Shown piece by piece: positions 15,601-23,605 of a DNA stretch of 63,566 bases. The position numbers and the translations under genes are program-made. The notes below the pieces were generated by a model that ran no database searches, was not told the origin of the DNA, and was given only the letters and a program-made list of their open reading frames with translations. Every line of letters begins with the position of its first letter. Position 1 is the stretch's first letter. The DNA is from Clostridia bacterium (GTDB lineage Bacteria > Bacillota > Clostridia > Christensenellales > CAG-138): NCBI GenBank assembly GCA_017451295.1, contig JAFSPW010000049.1, forward strand, positions 1 to 63,566, written 5' to 3'.

Positions 15601-18288
15601 TTATTCCCCCGTATCGCCCTTTTGTGCATCAGAAAGTGCCTCCCGCAAGGCGGCGGTGGCCTGTTCGAGGTCCGCAGCCGCAGCCGCCTCTCTGGCTCGT
15701 TCCAAAGCCTGGTTCAAGGCATCCATCGTATCCTGAGACAGGGTATCCCCCTGGCTGTTGATAAACGTTTCCGCCTGCTGCACCAGCGCATCCCTTGCCT
15801 CCCTGGCCGCCTTTATGGCATCGTTCACATTGCACACCGGCAGGCTGTTGATATAGGCCTCGGGCGCCTTGTCCGTGCGTACAAAGGTATCCGCAAATAT
15901 CTTTTGAAGCACCTGGTCCGAAAGGTCAAAGAAGGGTGAATCCGGGCGAATGAGCACATAGGTCATCTGCTTTACGGTGCTGGGGTCGCAGGTGGCGGCG
16001 GCCCGACAGTTGCTGTCGGTGCAGATGTTGACGGTCACATGCATATCGCAGTATTCCGAAGGAACGGAGTCATAGTCGAACCAATCCGTAACCGGCGCAA
16101 ACTTTTTTCCGTTATCCTTATATTCGATACAGGCAGCCCCGGCCAGCTTCCCGGATATGGGGCAAACCGTGCGCTCCACCATGCCCAACATGGCAGGGGT
16201 TTCGTTGATGATGGGCCGGTTCTCATGGCCTTCCATGGCCTTTTCCATGAAAGCCTTCCACAAGGCAGCCGCATAGTCGCCGCCGGTGGACCCGGTTTTT
16301 AGCTTGTTGCTGGGCAAATCGTGGCCGATATACACCACCGCCGTGTAGTCGCAGGTCATGCCTGCAAAATAGACGCTGGAGTACTTGGAGTTGGTGCCTG
16401 TCTTCCCTGCCACCGTGAAGCCGGAGAGCTTAGCTTGCTTGCCCGTGCCGCTGTTCACCGCCTCGGTGAGAATGTCCACCAGCTGATAGGCGGTGCTGGC
16501 CTGTTCAAACACCTTCCGGGAGCCGGAGCGCAGCAGGTCTGCATCCAGCACCACCCGGCCGTTTTCGTCCTCCACCCGGGTAAAGGAGATAGGCGCCCAG
16601 TAATACCCATTGTTGGCGATGGCCGCATAGGCGGCGCACATCTGAATGGGGGTGATGCCGGAGGTGCCCAGGGCAAGGCCCGGACCGTCCAGGTTCAGTT
16701 GAGAGGAAGGAATCCCCAAACGCTCCATATATTGGGCAGCGGTATACACCCCCACATGCTCCATGAGCACCCGGGCCGCCACCACATTGAGGCTTTGTGC
16801 CAGCCCCGTCCGCACTGTGGTAAAGCCATAGGTACGGCTGGAAGTCAGCCCGCCGCCGGGATAGCCTTTCTCTGTGCCCCAGCCGGCGATGGTGCCTTCC
16901 GCATTGATGACTACGGAAGCCGGTGAAAGGCCCTTGTCCAGCGCCGGACCATACACGGCCAGGGGCTTGATGCTGGACCCCACCTCCGTAAAGCTGGTGG
17001 CGCGGTTGAGACCCTTACGAATCAGAGGCTCATCCCTGCCGCCCACAATCGCCCGCAGAAAGCCGGTGGATTGGTCAATAATCACCGCTGCTGCCTGGGG
17101 CTCCACGGTCTGTATGGTAACGGTTTCGGAGATTTCCTCCGTCATGGTGGCGGCGTTGGCATCCGCCAGTTCCGGGTAACCGGTAAAGGTGGAGAGGGTT
17201 TGCTGCACCATGTTCTGCAGCTGCGGATCCACGGTGGTATAGATTTTATACCCGCCGGTCCGCAGCTTGTTTTCATAATAGGTTCGGTTCGCCGCCGTAT
17301 CCGCCACGCCGTCCATGGCCATCCAATGGGTGATAACGTCGGAAATGGCGTACTCCACGAAGTAGGCCATGTCGTACATCCGGGCGTTTTCGCTTTCGGG
17401 GAGAATGGAGTCCTGCTCCTCCATGGCAGTTAGATATTGGTCCCTGGTGATATACCCGTTCTGATACATGCGGCCCAGCACCGTGTCCGTCCGGTTCTTG
17501 GTGCGCTCATAGGCGTTCTCGGCCCGGTAATACATGTTCTGCCGGGGGTTATAGAAATAGGGGCTCTGGGTCAGTCCTGCCAGCAGCGCGCACTCCCGAA
17601 TGCTCAGCTCCGAAAGCTCCTTGCCAAAATAGTCCTTGCTGGCGGCCTTCACCCCGTAGTTGGAGCCACCCAGGTAGATGTCGTTCAAGTAGGCCTCTAA
17701 AATCTGGTCCTTGCCGATAACCTTCTCCAGCTGGATAGCCAAATACGCCTCCTGGACCTTCCGCTTGTAGGTGCGCTGGGAGCCCAGAATCTTATTCTTA
17801 ATCAGCTGTTGGGTGATGGTGCTGCCGCCGGAGGAATTGCTGTTGCCCAAAATCTCCAGGACGGCAGAGAACAGCCGCTTAAAGTCCACCCCCTGGTGCT
17901 TATAAAAGCGCACGTCCTCAATGGAAACGAAAGCATTCTTGAGCATATCGGGAATCTCGTTAAAATCTGCCCAATCCCGATACTCCATGGAGGATAGGCT
18001 GGTAATCTCCACCCCATCCTTATCGTATAGATAGCTGGTCCTATCGCTCTTAGTCAGGGCCGAGACCTCCATCACCGGCGTGGAATCCACATAGGCCTTC
18101 CCCACCCCATACACAAGGCCCAGGCCGCCAAAGCCCATGACGAGTATAGCAAACAACAGCAGCTTTAGCCCCATGAACAACACATCCAAGGCAAAGGGGC
18201 GCTGCTTCTTCTGTCCGCTGACAAAGGGGGATTGGCCCTGCTTGAAAAAGATTCTATTCTCCATTTGATTTCGTTGTTCTTTTTTCAT
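15601..18288 (-). CDS. Class A penicillin-binding protein (PBP1A/2A type)
   Basis: Bifunctional peptidoglycan synthase of 895 residues. One membrane anchor lies at about 35-60. The GT51 glycosyltransferase domain shows SIEDVRFYKHQG (catalytic E124), GGSTITQQLIKN and ILEAYLNDIYLG. The transpeptidase domain has SSIKPL (nucleophile Ser near 438), AQSLN near 500 and KTGTN near 628. The last ~110 residues are Ala/Glu-rich and helical, probably coiled coil. A promoter TTGCTT-16-TATAAT puts transcription start close to ATG 18288, so a leaderless message or a start at Met9 is possible. It lies upstream of the response regulator/kinase pair. Confidence 0.95.
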   Translation of the reverse strand: MKKEQRNQMENRIFFKQGQSPFVSGQKKQRPFALDVLFMGLKLLLFAILVMGFGGLGLVYGVGKAYVDSTPVMEVSALTKSDRTSYLYDKDGVEITSLSSMEYRDWADFNEIPDMLKNAFVSIEDVRFYKHQGVDFKRLFSAVLEILGNSNSSGGSTITQQLIKNKILGSQRTYKRKVQEAYLAIQLEKVIGKDQILEAYLNDIYLGGSNYGVKAASKDYFGKELSELSIRECALLAGLTQSPYFYNPRQNMYYRAENAYERTKNRTDTVLGRMYQNGYITRDQYLTAMEEQDSILPESENARMYDMAYFVEYAISDVITHWMAMDGVADTAANRTYYENKLRTGGYKIYTTVDPQLQNMVQQTLSTFTGYPELADANAATMTEEISETVTIQTVEPQAAAVIIDQSTGFLRAIVGGRDEPLIRKGLNRATSFTEVGSSIKPLAVYGPALDKGLSPASVVINAEGTIAGWGTEKGYPGGGLTSSRTYGFTTVRTGLAQSLNVVAARVLMEHVGVYTAAQYMERLGIPSSQLNLDGPGLALGTSGITPIQMCAAYAAIANNGYYWAPISFTRVEDENGRVVLDADLLRSGSRKVFEQASTAYQLVDILTEAVNSGTGKQAKLSGFTVAGKTGTNSKYSSVYFAGMTCDYTAVVYIGHDLPSNKLKTGSTGGDYAAALWKAFMEKAMEGHENRPIINETPAMLGMVERTVCPISGKLAGAACIEYKDNGKKFAPVTDWFDYDSVPSEYCDMHVTVNICTDSNCRAAATCDPSTVKQMTYVLIRPDSPFFDLSDQVLQKIFADTFVRTDKAPEAYINSLPVCNVNDAIKAAREARDALVQQAETFINSQGDTLSQDTMDALNQALERAREAAAAADLEQATAALREALSDAQKGDTGE

Positions 18289-18294
18289 GGGACG

Positions 18295-18322
18295 ATTATA
18301 CCATACCGTCCGAATTAAGCAA
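18295..18322 (-). promoter_or_regulatory. Promoter of the PBP1A gene (extended -10)
   Basis: On the minus strand TTGCTT (18317-18322), a 16-base spacer and TGGTATAAT, an extended -10 (18295-18300). The predicted start of transcription coincides with the annotated ATG. Confidence 0.55.
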
Positions 18323-18375
18323 ACAGGAATCCGCTTTGTTCAAAAATCTCTCACAAAAAAATTTTCAAAAACCCC

Positions 18376-18404
18376 TTTACAAATCCGAACAATGCGGTTA
18401 TAAT
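18376..18404 (+). promoter_or_regulatory. Promoter of tRNA-Ala
   Basis: TTTACA (18376-18381), 17 bases, TATAAT (18399-18404); the tRNA begins 15 bases after the -10. Divergent from the PBP1A promoter. Confidence 0.8.
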
Positions 18405-18418
18405 ACTCACCGTTGCGA

Positions 18419-18494
18419 GGGGCATTAGCGCAGTTGGTAGCGCGCCACAATGGCATTGTGGAGGCCAAGGGTTCGACTCCCTTATGCTCCACCA
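18419..18494 (+). tRNA. tRNA-Ala (GGC)
   Basis: Acceptor GGGGCAT pairs with ATGCTCC (one G-U), the anticodon loop is ATGGCAT (anticodon GGC), the T-loop is GGTTCGACTCC and CCA is encoded. It is followed at once by a terminator and ladder repeat A. Confidence 0.95.
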
Positions 18495-18495
18495 G

Positions 18496-18526
18496 AAAAA
18501 AGCACTGCAAGAGCAGTGCTTTTTTT
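18496..18526 (+). terminator. Terminator of tRNA-Ala, joined to ladder repeat A
   Basis: AGCACTGC (18501-18508), loop AAGA, GCAGTGCT (18513-18520), then seven T. The A-tract before it makes it potentially bidirectional. The same A-hairpin-T-CAACGAAATCC arrangement occurs after tmRNA and tRNA-Leu. Confidence 0.9.
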
Positions 18527-18756
18527 CAACGAAATCCGTCCTTGCGGACGGGTGAAATCCGCTGCGCGGGTGAAATCGCCTGCGGCGGTGAAATCTGGAG
18601 GACGGATTTCATTTCATCGCGAGCGCAGCGAACGATTTCATCAAAGGTCTCAGCCTTTGATTTCACCTTTTGCCGCAAGGCAAAAGATTTCACTTTGTCC
18701 CGAGGGTTCGAATCCATCTATCAAAACGAAAAATCCATCTTTTTCATACCACACAG
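18527..18756 (+). repeat. Ladder repeat A (hairpins joined by GTGAAATC / GATTTCAC linkers)
   Basis: After the tRNA-Ala terminator come CAACGAAATCCGTCC and a series of short GC-rich hairpins (for example GTCC-TTGC-GGAC, CGC-TGC-GCG, GCC-TGC-GGC), each followed by GTGAAATC. Past the centre (GGACGGATTTC) the linkers become the complement GATTTCAC between hairpins such as AAAGGTCTCAGCCTTT and TTTTGCCGCAAGGCAAAA. The element is thus a large imperfect palindrome that could fold into a long stem with side hairpins. Its distal end has a T-arm-like GAGGGTTCGAATCC and then CCATCTTTTTC, shared with repeat C. Open frames crossing it are artefacts. Confidence 0.85.
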
Positions 18757-18766
18757 GTATAAAAAA

Positions 18767-18871
18767 GGGAGAGTCGAACTGGGTGAGGGAGTGAATGAGG
18801 CCCCAGCGGGGCCTAAGGGCCGAACCCTGACCGAGCCCGCAGGCAAGAGGAGACTCTCCCCACCTCCACCA
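18767..18871 (+). repeat. Truncated copy of the tmRNA 3' end, inverted relative to ssrA
   Basis: 18852-18871 reads GACTCTCCCCACCTCCACCA, identical over 20 bases to the 3' end of tmRNA (complement of 26188-26207), but on the opposite strand. 18767-18780 (GGGAGAGTCGAACT) matches the complement of the tmRNA T-arm region over 14 bases, so the 105-bp segment is itself an inverted repeat. A terminator follows directly, as after a real tmRNA. It is probably a leftover of insertion or inversion at ssrA. Confidence 0.6.
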
Positions 18872-18875
18872 CAAG

Positions 18876-18928
18876 TTCCTTACTCAAACCCCTGTCTAAA
18901 AGGCAGTGATTCGGGTAAGGAATTTTTT
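18876..18928 (+). terminator. Terminator following the tmRNA-end copy
   Basis: TTCCTTAC (18876-18883) pairs with GTAAGGAA (18915-18922), with an inner CTGTC/GGCAG stem, followed by TTTTTT. It would end transcripts coming through the ladder repeat. Confidence 0.7.
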
Positions 18929-19031
18929 ATTGCTATCTGCAATAGTGTCGATTCCCATAATCCAATAAAAAACCGCTTTGCGCGGGGAGACCATACGCGA
19001 TTTGCAAACCGAAGGGTCTGTCGATCGGTCA

Positions 19032-19060
19032 TTGATTTAAAACGTCCTACCCCTTATAAT
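19032..19060 (+). promoter_or_regulatory. Promoter of the Vat-like acetyltransferase
   Basis: TTGATT (19032-19037), 17 bases, perfect TATAAT (19055-19060). It lies about 30 bases before GTG 19092 with GGAGG (19079-19083) between. No leader peptide or attenuator is obvious. Confidence 0.75.
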
Positions 19061-19091
19061 AACGTTATATATGACAATGGAGGAATGACGA

Positions 19092-19742
19092 GTGAAAGAT
19101 GGTATCATACCGAATCCCAATACGGTACATCCCATTCCGGGCTATGACAAAGAAATCTATGTGAAGCCGACAATTAAGAATTCCAATATCATCGTTGGAG
19201 ATTTTACTTATATCGCTGATTCAGAATTTGAAAGCCACGTTACCCATCATTATGAATGGAACGGCGACAAGTTGATTATTGGCAAGTTCTGTCAGATTGC
19301 TGCTGGCGTCGAGTTTGTAATGAACGGCGCAAACCACCAGATGAATGCCGTATCAACCTTCCCGTTCTATACGCTGGAAGGCTGGGATATGAAACCGCCG
19401 GCAGCTTCCGACATGCCGCTCAAAGGTGATACTATCATCGGCAACGATGTGTGGATCGGGCAGAATGCCGTCATTTTGCCCGGTGTTCATATTGGCGACG
19501 GCGCGATTATCGGCGCAAACAGCATTGTTGGAAGCGACGTATCACCATATACGATCGTTGCAGGAAATCCCGCCACAGAAATTCGTAAACGCTTTGATGA
19601 TGAGTTGATTCAGCTTATGCTGGATTTCAAGTGGTGGGATAAAAGTGTTGGGGAAATCAATCAACTGATTCCGCTGCTCACTTGCGGCAACCTTGAAAAA
19701 GTGAAGGCCGGGATTTCAGAGCGATTACATGAAAAAGTTTGA
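19092..19742 (+). CDS. Vat-like xenobiotic O-acetyltransferase
   Basis: A 216-residue left-handed beta-helix (hexapeptide-repeat) acetyltransferase closely resembling Vat enzymes, which acetylate streptogramin A using acetyl-CoA. The family signature HYEWNGDKLIIGKFC near residue 53 and MNGANHQMN with candidate catalytic H82 are present, as is the repeat segment IGNDVWIGQNAVILPGVHIGDGAIIG (near 117-142). The GTG start is chosen for GGAGG at 8 bases spacing. Codon use is more AT-rich than in the flanking chromosome, and it lies in an accessory island, so acquisition is likely. Substrate is inferred; chloramphenicol-type Xat enzymes are close relatives. Confidence 0.88.
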   Translation: MKDGIIPNPNTVHPIPGYDKEIYVKPTIKNSNIIVGDFTYIADSEFESHVTHHYEWNGDKLIIGKFCQIAAGVEFVMNGANHQMNAVSTFPFYTLEGWDMKPPAASDMPLKGDTIIGNDVWIGQNAVILPGVHIGDGAIIGANSIVGSDVSPYTIVAGNPATEIRKRFDDELIQLMLDFKWWDKSVGEINQLIPLLTCGNLEKVKAGISERLHEKV

Positions 19743-19766
19743 CTTAAGTCCCGATAGGTCCACCAT

Positions 19767-19793
19767 AAAAAGCTCGATATTTCGAGCTTTTTC
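19767..19793 (+). terminator. Terminator of the acetyltransferase gene
   Basis: AAAGCTCGA-TAT-TTCGAGCTTTTTC hairpin with a T-rich tail, 25 bases after the stop codon. Confidence 0.8.
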
Positions 19794-19800
19794 TTTTTCC

Positions 19801-20033
19801 TCGAGACACGCATACGCTTCAAGCCATGTTTTTAGAACAAATTCAGAACAAAAATCAGAGAATTATCCCAGCGTCCTTGTTAATCTGGTTCATTGTAGCC
19901 GATGTCGCATTTCTTTCTTTGTCCATATAGTGAGCATAAGTTTTGAAAATTGCTTCTGCTCCAATCAATCAAAGACAGTATATACTCACTATCGACCATT
20001 GCATCATTCTCCGTTCCCGTTACCGATACCCCT
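19801..20033. other. AT-rich intergenic stretch with a short unrecognised open frame
   Basis: No supported gene. On the minus strand about 40 codons are open (approximately 19880-20010, containing SEYILSLIDWSRSNFQ), without a ribosome site and ending in several stops in all frames. It may be the remains of a gene, but I cannot name it. Confidence 0.3.
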
Positions 20034-20474
20034 TCACGCCATCTTTTCTCTTCCAACCAGGTCAATTAAAAGGTCAATGTTATCTGCGTTTGCGTTGAGA
20101 GTGATCAGTTCCTGCATGCCTTCCCCATAGAGGGTGATATGTCCGCCCGTCTGCCCAAAGCGAGTGGAGATGGGGCATACTTTCATGGCGACAATTTGGT
20201 CTTTGCTCACCCGGTTCACCGGAATCTTACCCCGGTAAAGTGTCAGGTCATCGCCCCGCACCTGTATCCACACTCCCCTGGATGGGCAGTCTATGTTGCG
20301 CCCGGCCAGCCATAGGACAATCCAGCCACCCAATACGGCGATGCCAATCTTCCATTGATAAGCCACAATGCATAGGCAGGTCAAAAGGAAAAATGTGCCC
20401 GACATAGTCTTCCAATACCATATGCGTTGATTTCTGACGATAAAGCTGTCTGTCTGAGATCTGTTTTGTTTCAT
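20034..20474 (-). CDS. Small membrane protein with a PH-like C-terminal part
   Basis: A 146-residue protein with two predicted spans (about residues 20-60). Its soluble C terminus (about 65-146) has alternating strands (VWIQVRGDDLTLYRGK, GGHITLYGEG) and a final helix, resembling bacterial PH-like domains; that assignment is weak. ATG 20474 overlaps the stop of the upstream gene (ATGA), so translation is coupled. It is the last gene of a four-gene minus-strand unit of membrane or exported proteins found in the island. Function unknown. Confidence 0.65.
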   Translation of the reverse strand: MKQNRSQTDSFIVRNQRIWYWKTMSGTFFLLTCLCIVAYQWKIGIAVLGGWIVLWLAGRNIDCPSRGVWIQVRGDDLTLYRGKIPVNRVSKDQIVAMKVCPISTRFGQTGGHITLYGEGMQELITLNANADNIDLLIDLVGREKMA

Positions 20475-21037
20475 CTGCGCACCGCCTGAATACTGGTCAT
20501 GCCTTCCCTCTGGGTGAAGGAAGCATATTCCTTTGCTCCTGCCGCAAAGGATATAACAATGAGTATGATTCCCAACCACAGCAAAAAACGCTGCAGGCTT
20601 ATCATCTTCCTGCGGAATTGAACCGGATTATCCGGCTTATAGGCAGCTTCTTCGTTCATTTGCCGTAGGGAGTAACTGGTGCAATAGTCGGCATACGCCT
20701 TGCCGAACCGGCACATGTTCCAAAGCTCCCAGATAACATACAGCAAGGGATACAGGATAAATACGCTCCCTATTTGTATTGAAATGGCCTGTGTGCTGCC
20801 CTGGGGAAGAACACGAGCCATCCAGAGATACGACAGACGATTGATCAGGATAAACGCCGGCCAAGCTCCGCCGAGGAAGGCGGCCATACCCTTGTCCCGA
20901 TGCAGTGAGAACCGTCTTTGCACCGGATGATCCGGCTGCGCGGCTTTTAGGCAGCGGATGGTATGACTGCGTAAGGCCACATAGGCAACGAGCAAAACCA
21001 AATGAAATACTGTGTGGGAAACGAGCCAGTCAAACAT
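20471..21037 (-). CDS. Multi-span membrane protein of unknown function
   Basis: A 188-residue protein with about four hydrophobic segments (residues ~8-22, ~48-68, ~83-105, ~150-168) and a charged loop between the last two. No family recognised. Its end overlaps the next gene by 4 bases and it starts 35 bases after the broken lipoprotein gene, so it belongs to the same operon. Confidence 0.65.
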   Translation of the reverse strand: MFDWLVSHTVFHLVLLVAYVALRSHTIRCLKAAQPDHPVQRRFSLHRDKGMAAFLGGAWPAFILINRLSYLWMARVLPQGSTQAISIQIGSVFILYPLLYVIWELWNMCRFGKAYADYCTSYSLRQMNEEAAYKPDNPVQFRRKMISLQRFLLWLGIILIVISFAAGAKEYASFTQREGMTSIQAVRR

Positions 21038-21072
21038 ATTCGCTTTTCCATGCTCCTTTACTGGGCTAATGC

Positions 21073-21666
21073 TTATTTCAGAGGCAGAAAATCCCTGATC
21101 GACGGCCTTTCATCGTTGGCTATCTCAAACTCATATAGAACGGTCCCCTGCGAAATCTTGGTCATATTGATGTTCAAAACGGTTCCGTCCGGAGCCAGGG
21201 CGACATACACATCCAAGCCTTCCGTTCGGGAGAGCAGCTGGTTGCTCAACAATTGAGCAAGGGAGAAATCGGGGCTGTAGAACGTGCCAATTCCCATTTC
21301 GCGAATGGTTCCACCGGCAAAATCCTGAGCAAACAAATCCTTTAGCATATACAGGTGTAGAGCAAGCTCTTCCGCCTCGTGAACCTGATTGTCTGCCAAC
21401 ATGGCATCTGTCAGTTCCACCTGTGTATCTATGGTTTCTTCATTCGCTGCCGTGAAAGGATATACATAGTAGGTTCTGATGCCATCCACCAGTTTCCCCA
21501 CATGGATTTCATCATCTTTGTATAGATACACGGTGTAGTTCCCGGTTTCTATAAAGCGCTTTGCTTTACGATAGGCGTCTTTTCAAAAGCGTTGACAACC
21601 CCCAGTACAAAGCAGCAGCGCCATGCTGCACAGAATTGAAGCTATTTTAATGTTCCATCTTCTCAC
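21073..21666 (-). pseudogene. Lipoprotein gene interrupted by one in-frame TGA
   Basis: A single frame of 198 codons starts at GTG 21666, overlapping the stop of the upstream gene and preceded by GGGGGAG. It encodes a lipoprotein signal (MALLLCTGGC, acylated Cys at codon 24). Codon 28 (21583-21585) is TGA; beyond it the same frame continues KDAYRKAKRF and runs open to the stop at 21073. There is no frameshift, so one substitution separates it from an intact gene. A GTG at 21531 could give a shorter cytosolic product without the signal. The encoded domain is not recognised. A sequencing error cannot be excluded. Confidence 0.75.
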
Positions 21667-22361
21667 TGCTGTTCTCCCCCTTGAAGCCTCATCTGATACA
21701 GCCCGTCTTCACCCTGAATCTCTATGTGCAGTATGCCGTTTGGCCAGAAACCTTCGCATCGCCCATACCAAAATGTCCCTCCTATTTCAGTCAGCCTTTT
21801 TCTCATTTCATCGGTCTCTGGACAGGATATGTTTGCAGAGTCATCATATCCACGAATCACAATGTAGCAGTCAGATGATTTCTTGGTTTTCAATACATCC
21901 ACGGTGTATTTCTCTGCTTTTTCCTGTGCAATTATAATCCCCGCCTTATTCGTGGTAGATGGCATCAACCATCTGTTGCCTCTATGGGCGTAAACCGCCA
22001 GGTCTGTGATTATAGCTGTACCAGACGAGTAGTGAACCTCCGTTTGAATGACACCCAGGGTGCTATTCTCCCCTTCCACGGTTTCCACAATAGTCCCGCC
22101 GCAATAGTATTGGTTAGCATTTTCCAAAGAGGAAAAACCCGCCAAATTTTCTAACGGATGCCCCAAATAATCCATTCCAAAAGTCAGAGCAGAAAAACCG
22201 ATTACTGACCAGTAAACTACCTCAACCCATTTTGGTTTCTTACTCTTTGGAATAAAAACAGTAATGGAAACAATCCATGCTCCAGCCAACAGGATAAAGC
22301 GCATCCACGCAGCCCCTGGCCATCGACTCATGGGCAAAAGACTGGTATATTCATAAAACAT
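21663..22361 (-). CDS. Membrane-anchored protein of unknown function
   Basis: A 232-residue protein with two or three N-terminal hydrophobic segments (about residues 20-37 and 48-66) and a ~160-residue soluble C-terminal part of alternating strands. Start ATG 22361 has GGGAGGG upstream. It is the first gene of the unit that continues with the interrupted lipoprotein and two membrane proteins, coupled by overlapping stop/start codons. No family recognised; island gene. Confidence 0.68.
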   Translation of the reverse strand: MFYEYTSLLPMSRWPGAAWMRFILLAGAWIVSITVFIPKSKKPKWVEVVYWSVIGFSALTFGMDYLGHPLENLAGFSSLENANQYYCGGTIVETVEGENSTLGVIQTEVHYSSGTAIITDLAVYAHRGNRWLMPSTTNKAGIIIAQEKAEKYTVDVLKTKKSSDCYIVIRGYDDSANISCPETDEMRKRLTEIGGTFWYGRCEGFWPNGILHIEIQGEDGLYQMRLQGGEQQ

Positions 22362-22522
22362 GCAACGTCCCTCCCTATATAAAAGTCATAATAGATGTTT
22401 CCAGCGGTCTCTCTTTCCTCTTTTGCAAAGGCTTTCATCAAATATGACAATCTTGAGGCGTAAAAATCTACTGAAAATTTTAATATATTTTCGTGATGAA
22501 GTAAAGATGTCTAATATAAGAT

Positions 22523-22726
22523 AATGATGTCGCCGCAAAAGCGGCTGATGATGTATCGGCTGAGGCCGAAATGATGCAGCGCGCTTTACGCGCAATGATG
22601 CGATGGTTGCCCTATGTGCCCGCAGGCACACATCATTGCCGAAGGCAACATCATGTGCCAAGCACGCATCATTTGCCCGTCAGGGCAAACATCATTGCAT
22701 AAAGCACGCCGAAGCGTGCTTTTTTC
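22523..22726 (-). repeat. Ladder repeat B, variant with ATGATG / CATCAT linkers
   Basis: Same architecture as repeats A, C and D but with another linker word. Reading plus: ATGATG separates hairpins GCCGC-AAAA-GCGGC, TCGGC-TGAG-GCCGA and GCGCG-CTTTA-CGCGC. After the centre, CATCAT separates TGTGCC-CGCA-GGCACA, GCC-GAA-GGC, GTGC-CAA-GCAC and TTGCCC-GTCA-GGGCAA. It ends with the hairpin AAAGCACGCCGAAGCGTGCT plus T-run (22701-22726), identical to that at tmRNA and followed by the same CTGG, although no tRNA or tmRNA lies here now. Confidence 0.8.
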
Positions 22727-22824
22727 TGGAAAAGGTAGACCGTTTTGATAGAATTTCCCGGAGGGGGGTGCATCTGTCCTTTAGGGAGGTTCAGCCATGG
22801 TCGAAGGGGATTCACTTTCAAAAG

Positions 22825-22844
22825 GGGGTTCAAAGTGAGCGATT
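22825..22844 (+). repeat. Imperfect 20-bp direct repeat, left edge of the nuclease/HEPN module
   Basis: GGGGTTCAAAGTGAGCGATT here and GGGGTTCAAATTGAACGATT at 25779-25798 agree at 18 of 20 positions in the same orientation. The copy contains the stop codon of the HEPN-motif gene. It may be a target-site duplication or attachment site bounding about 2.9 kb. Confidence 0.5.
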
Positions 22845-23591
22845 GGACTGCCCCAGCGAACTTGGATTATCGCATATTGGTAATCTGTTAATATACGCTT
22901 TTACGTAATTTATACATGCCTCGACAAAATAGAACCTAAAATCCTCATAGTACAGAGATGTTTCAAAATGGTAATCTGTATTACGTCCGTGATTTGGTAG
23001 CGTTCTGTTTGCTAACAATTTCTCCGTTGTTGAAAATGACGTTAACCAATTCACTTCAGGGTCATCCCCATAAGCAAATAACTGTATTTCCCAGTATTCA
23101 CCATCATGGACAACTCTGTCTCTGACAAATTTAATGATTTCCAGATAATCAGAGATCGTTAGGCTATAACTGTTATCGAATAGAACACCGTTGATATAGT
23201 CAGTATATGATAATAAGCGAAAACGAGACAGAATACAATTCTTCCCTTCGTCACTAAAGCAATTAGCGAATACAGAATAGAACTGCTTTTTCTCTTTTTT
23301 ATCCAAACAACTCAGATGAAATAGTGACTCTAGACACGTTTTAATAAAGACTATTCGCAATCCATCCCGTACAGGCCAAATCTGATCAATCCTTGATGCT
23401 AGAGTTACAAAACGGTATATTTGATTAATCATTTGTCTTGGAATGCGATTGTTCCAATCAAAGCTGTAAATCCACTGAATGAAAGAAAGTGTTTTGCCTT
23501 CATTTTCGAAAAACGGCTTAAAAAATGAAACTAATCCCGCTTCATTTTCTGCTTCGATAGTTGCAAGATCCATAAGGATGCCCATCTCCAT
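22830..23591 (-). CDS. HEPN-motif protein, partner of the zinc-ribbon nuclease
   Basis: A 253-residue, all-helical-looking protein with no membrane segment. Residues 157-162 read RDRVVH, which fits the Rx4-6H active-site motif of HEPN RNases with the common polar residue after Arg, in the setting YLEIIKFVRDRVVHDGEYW. Two N-terminal Met codons downstream (residues 3 and 7) are alternative starts. It begins 14 bases after the stop of the nuclease gene on the same strand, so the two form one operon. AT-rich composition marks it as acquired. A toxin or defence effector cleaving RNA is inference; the family itself is not recognised. Confidence 0.6.
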   Translation of the reverse strand: MEMGILMDLATIEAENEAGLVSFFKPFFENEGKTLSFIQWIYSFDWNNRIPRQMINQIYRFVTLASRIDQIWPVRDGLRIVFIKTCLESLFHLSCLDKKEKKQFYSVFANCFSDEGKNCILSRFRLLSYTDYINGVLFDNSYSLTISDYLEIIKFVRDRVVHDGEYWEIQLFAYGDDPEVNWLTSFSTTEKLLANRTLPNHGRNTDYHFETSLYYEDFRFYFVEACINYVKAYINRLPICDNPSSLGQSNRSL

Positions 23592-23605
23592 TCAATATTA
23601 GACTA

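Noticed and set aside
18527-18756. CRISPR array suggested by regularly repeated GTGAAATC/GATTTCAC
   Set aside because: Repeat words are 8 bases, the between-segments are self-complementary hairpins, and the words invert at the centre. There are no 28-36-base direct repeats, no unique spacers and no cas genes.
21583-21585. TGA as a selenocysteine codon in the lipoprotein
   Set aside because: No clear SECIS-like stem was seen right after it, the gene is not a recognised selenoprotein, and a nonsense mutation is simpler.
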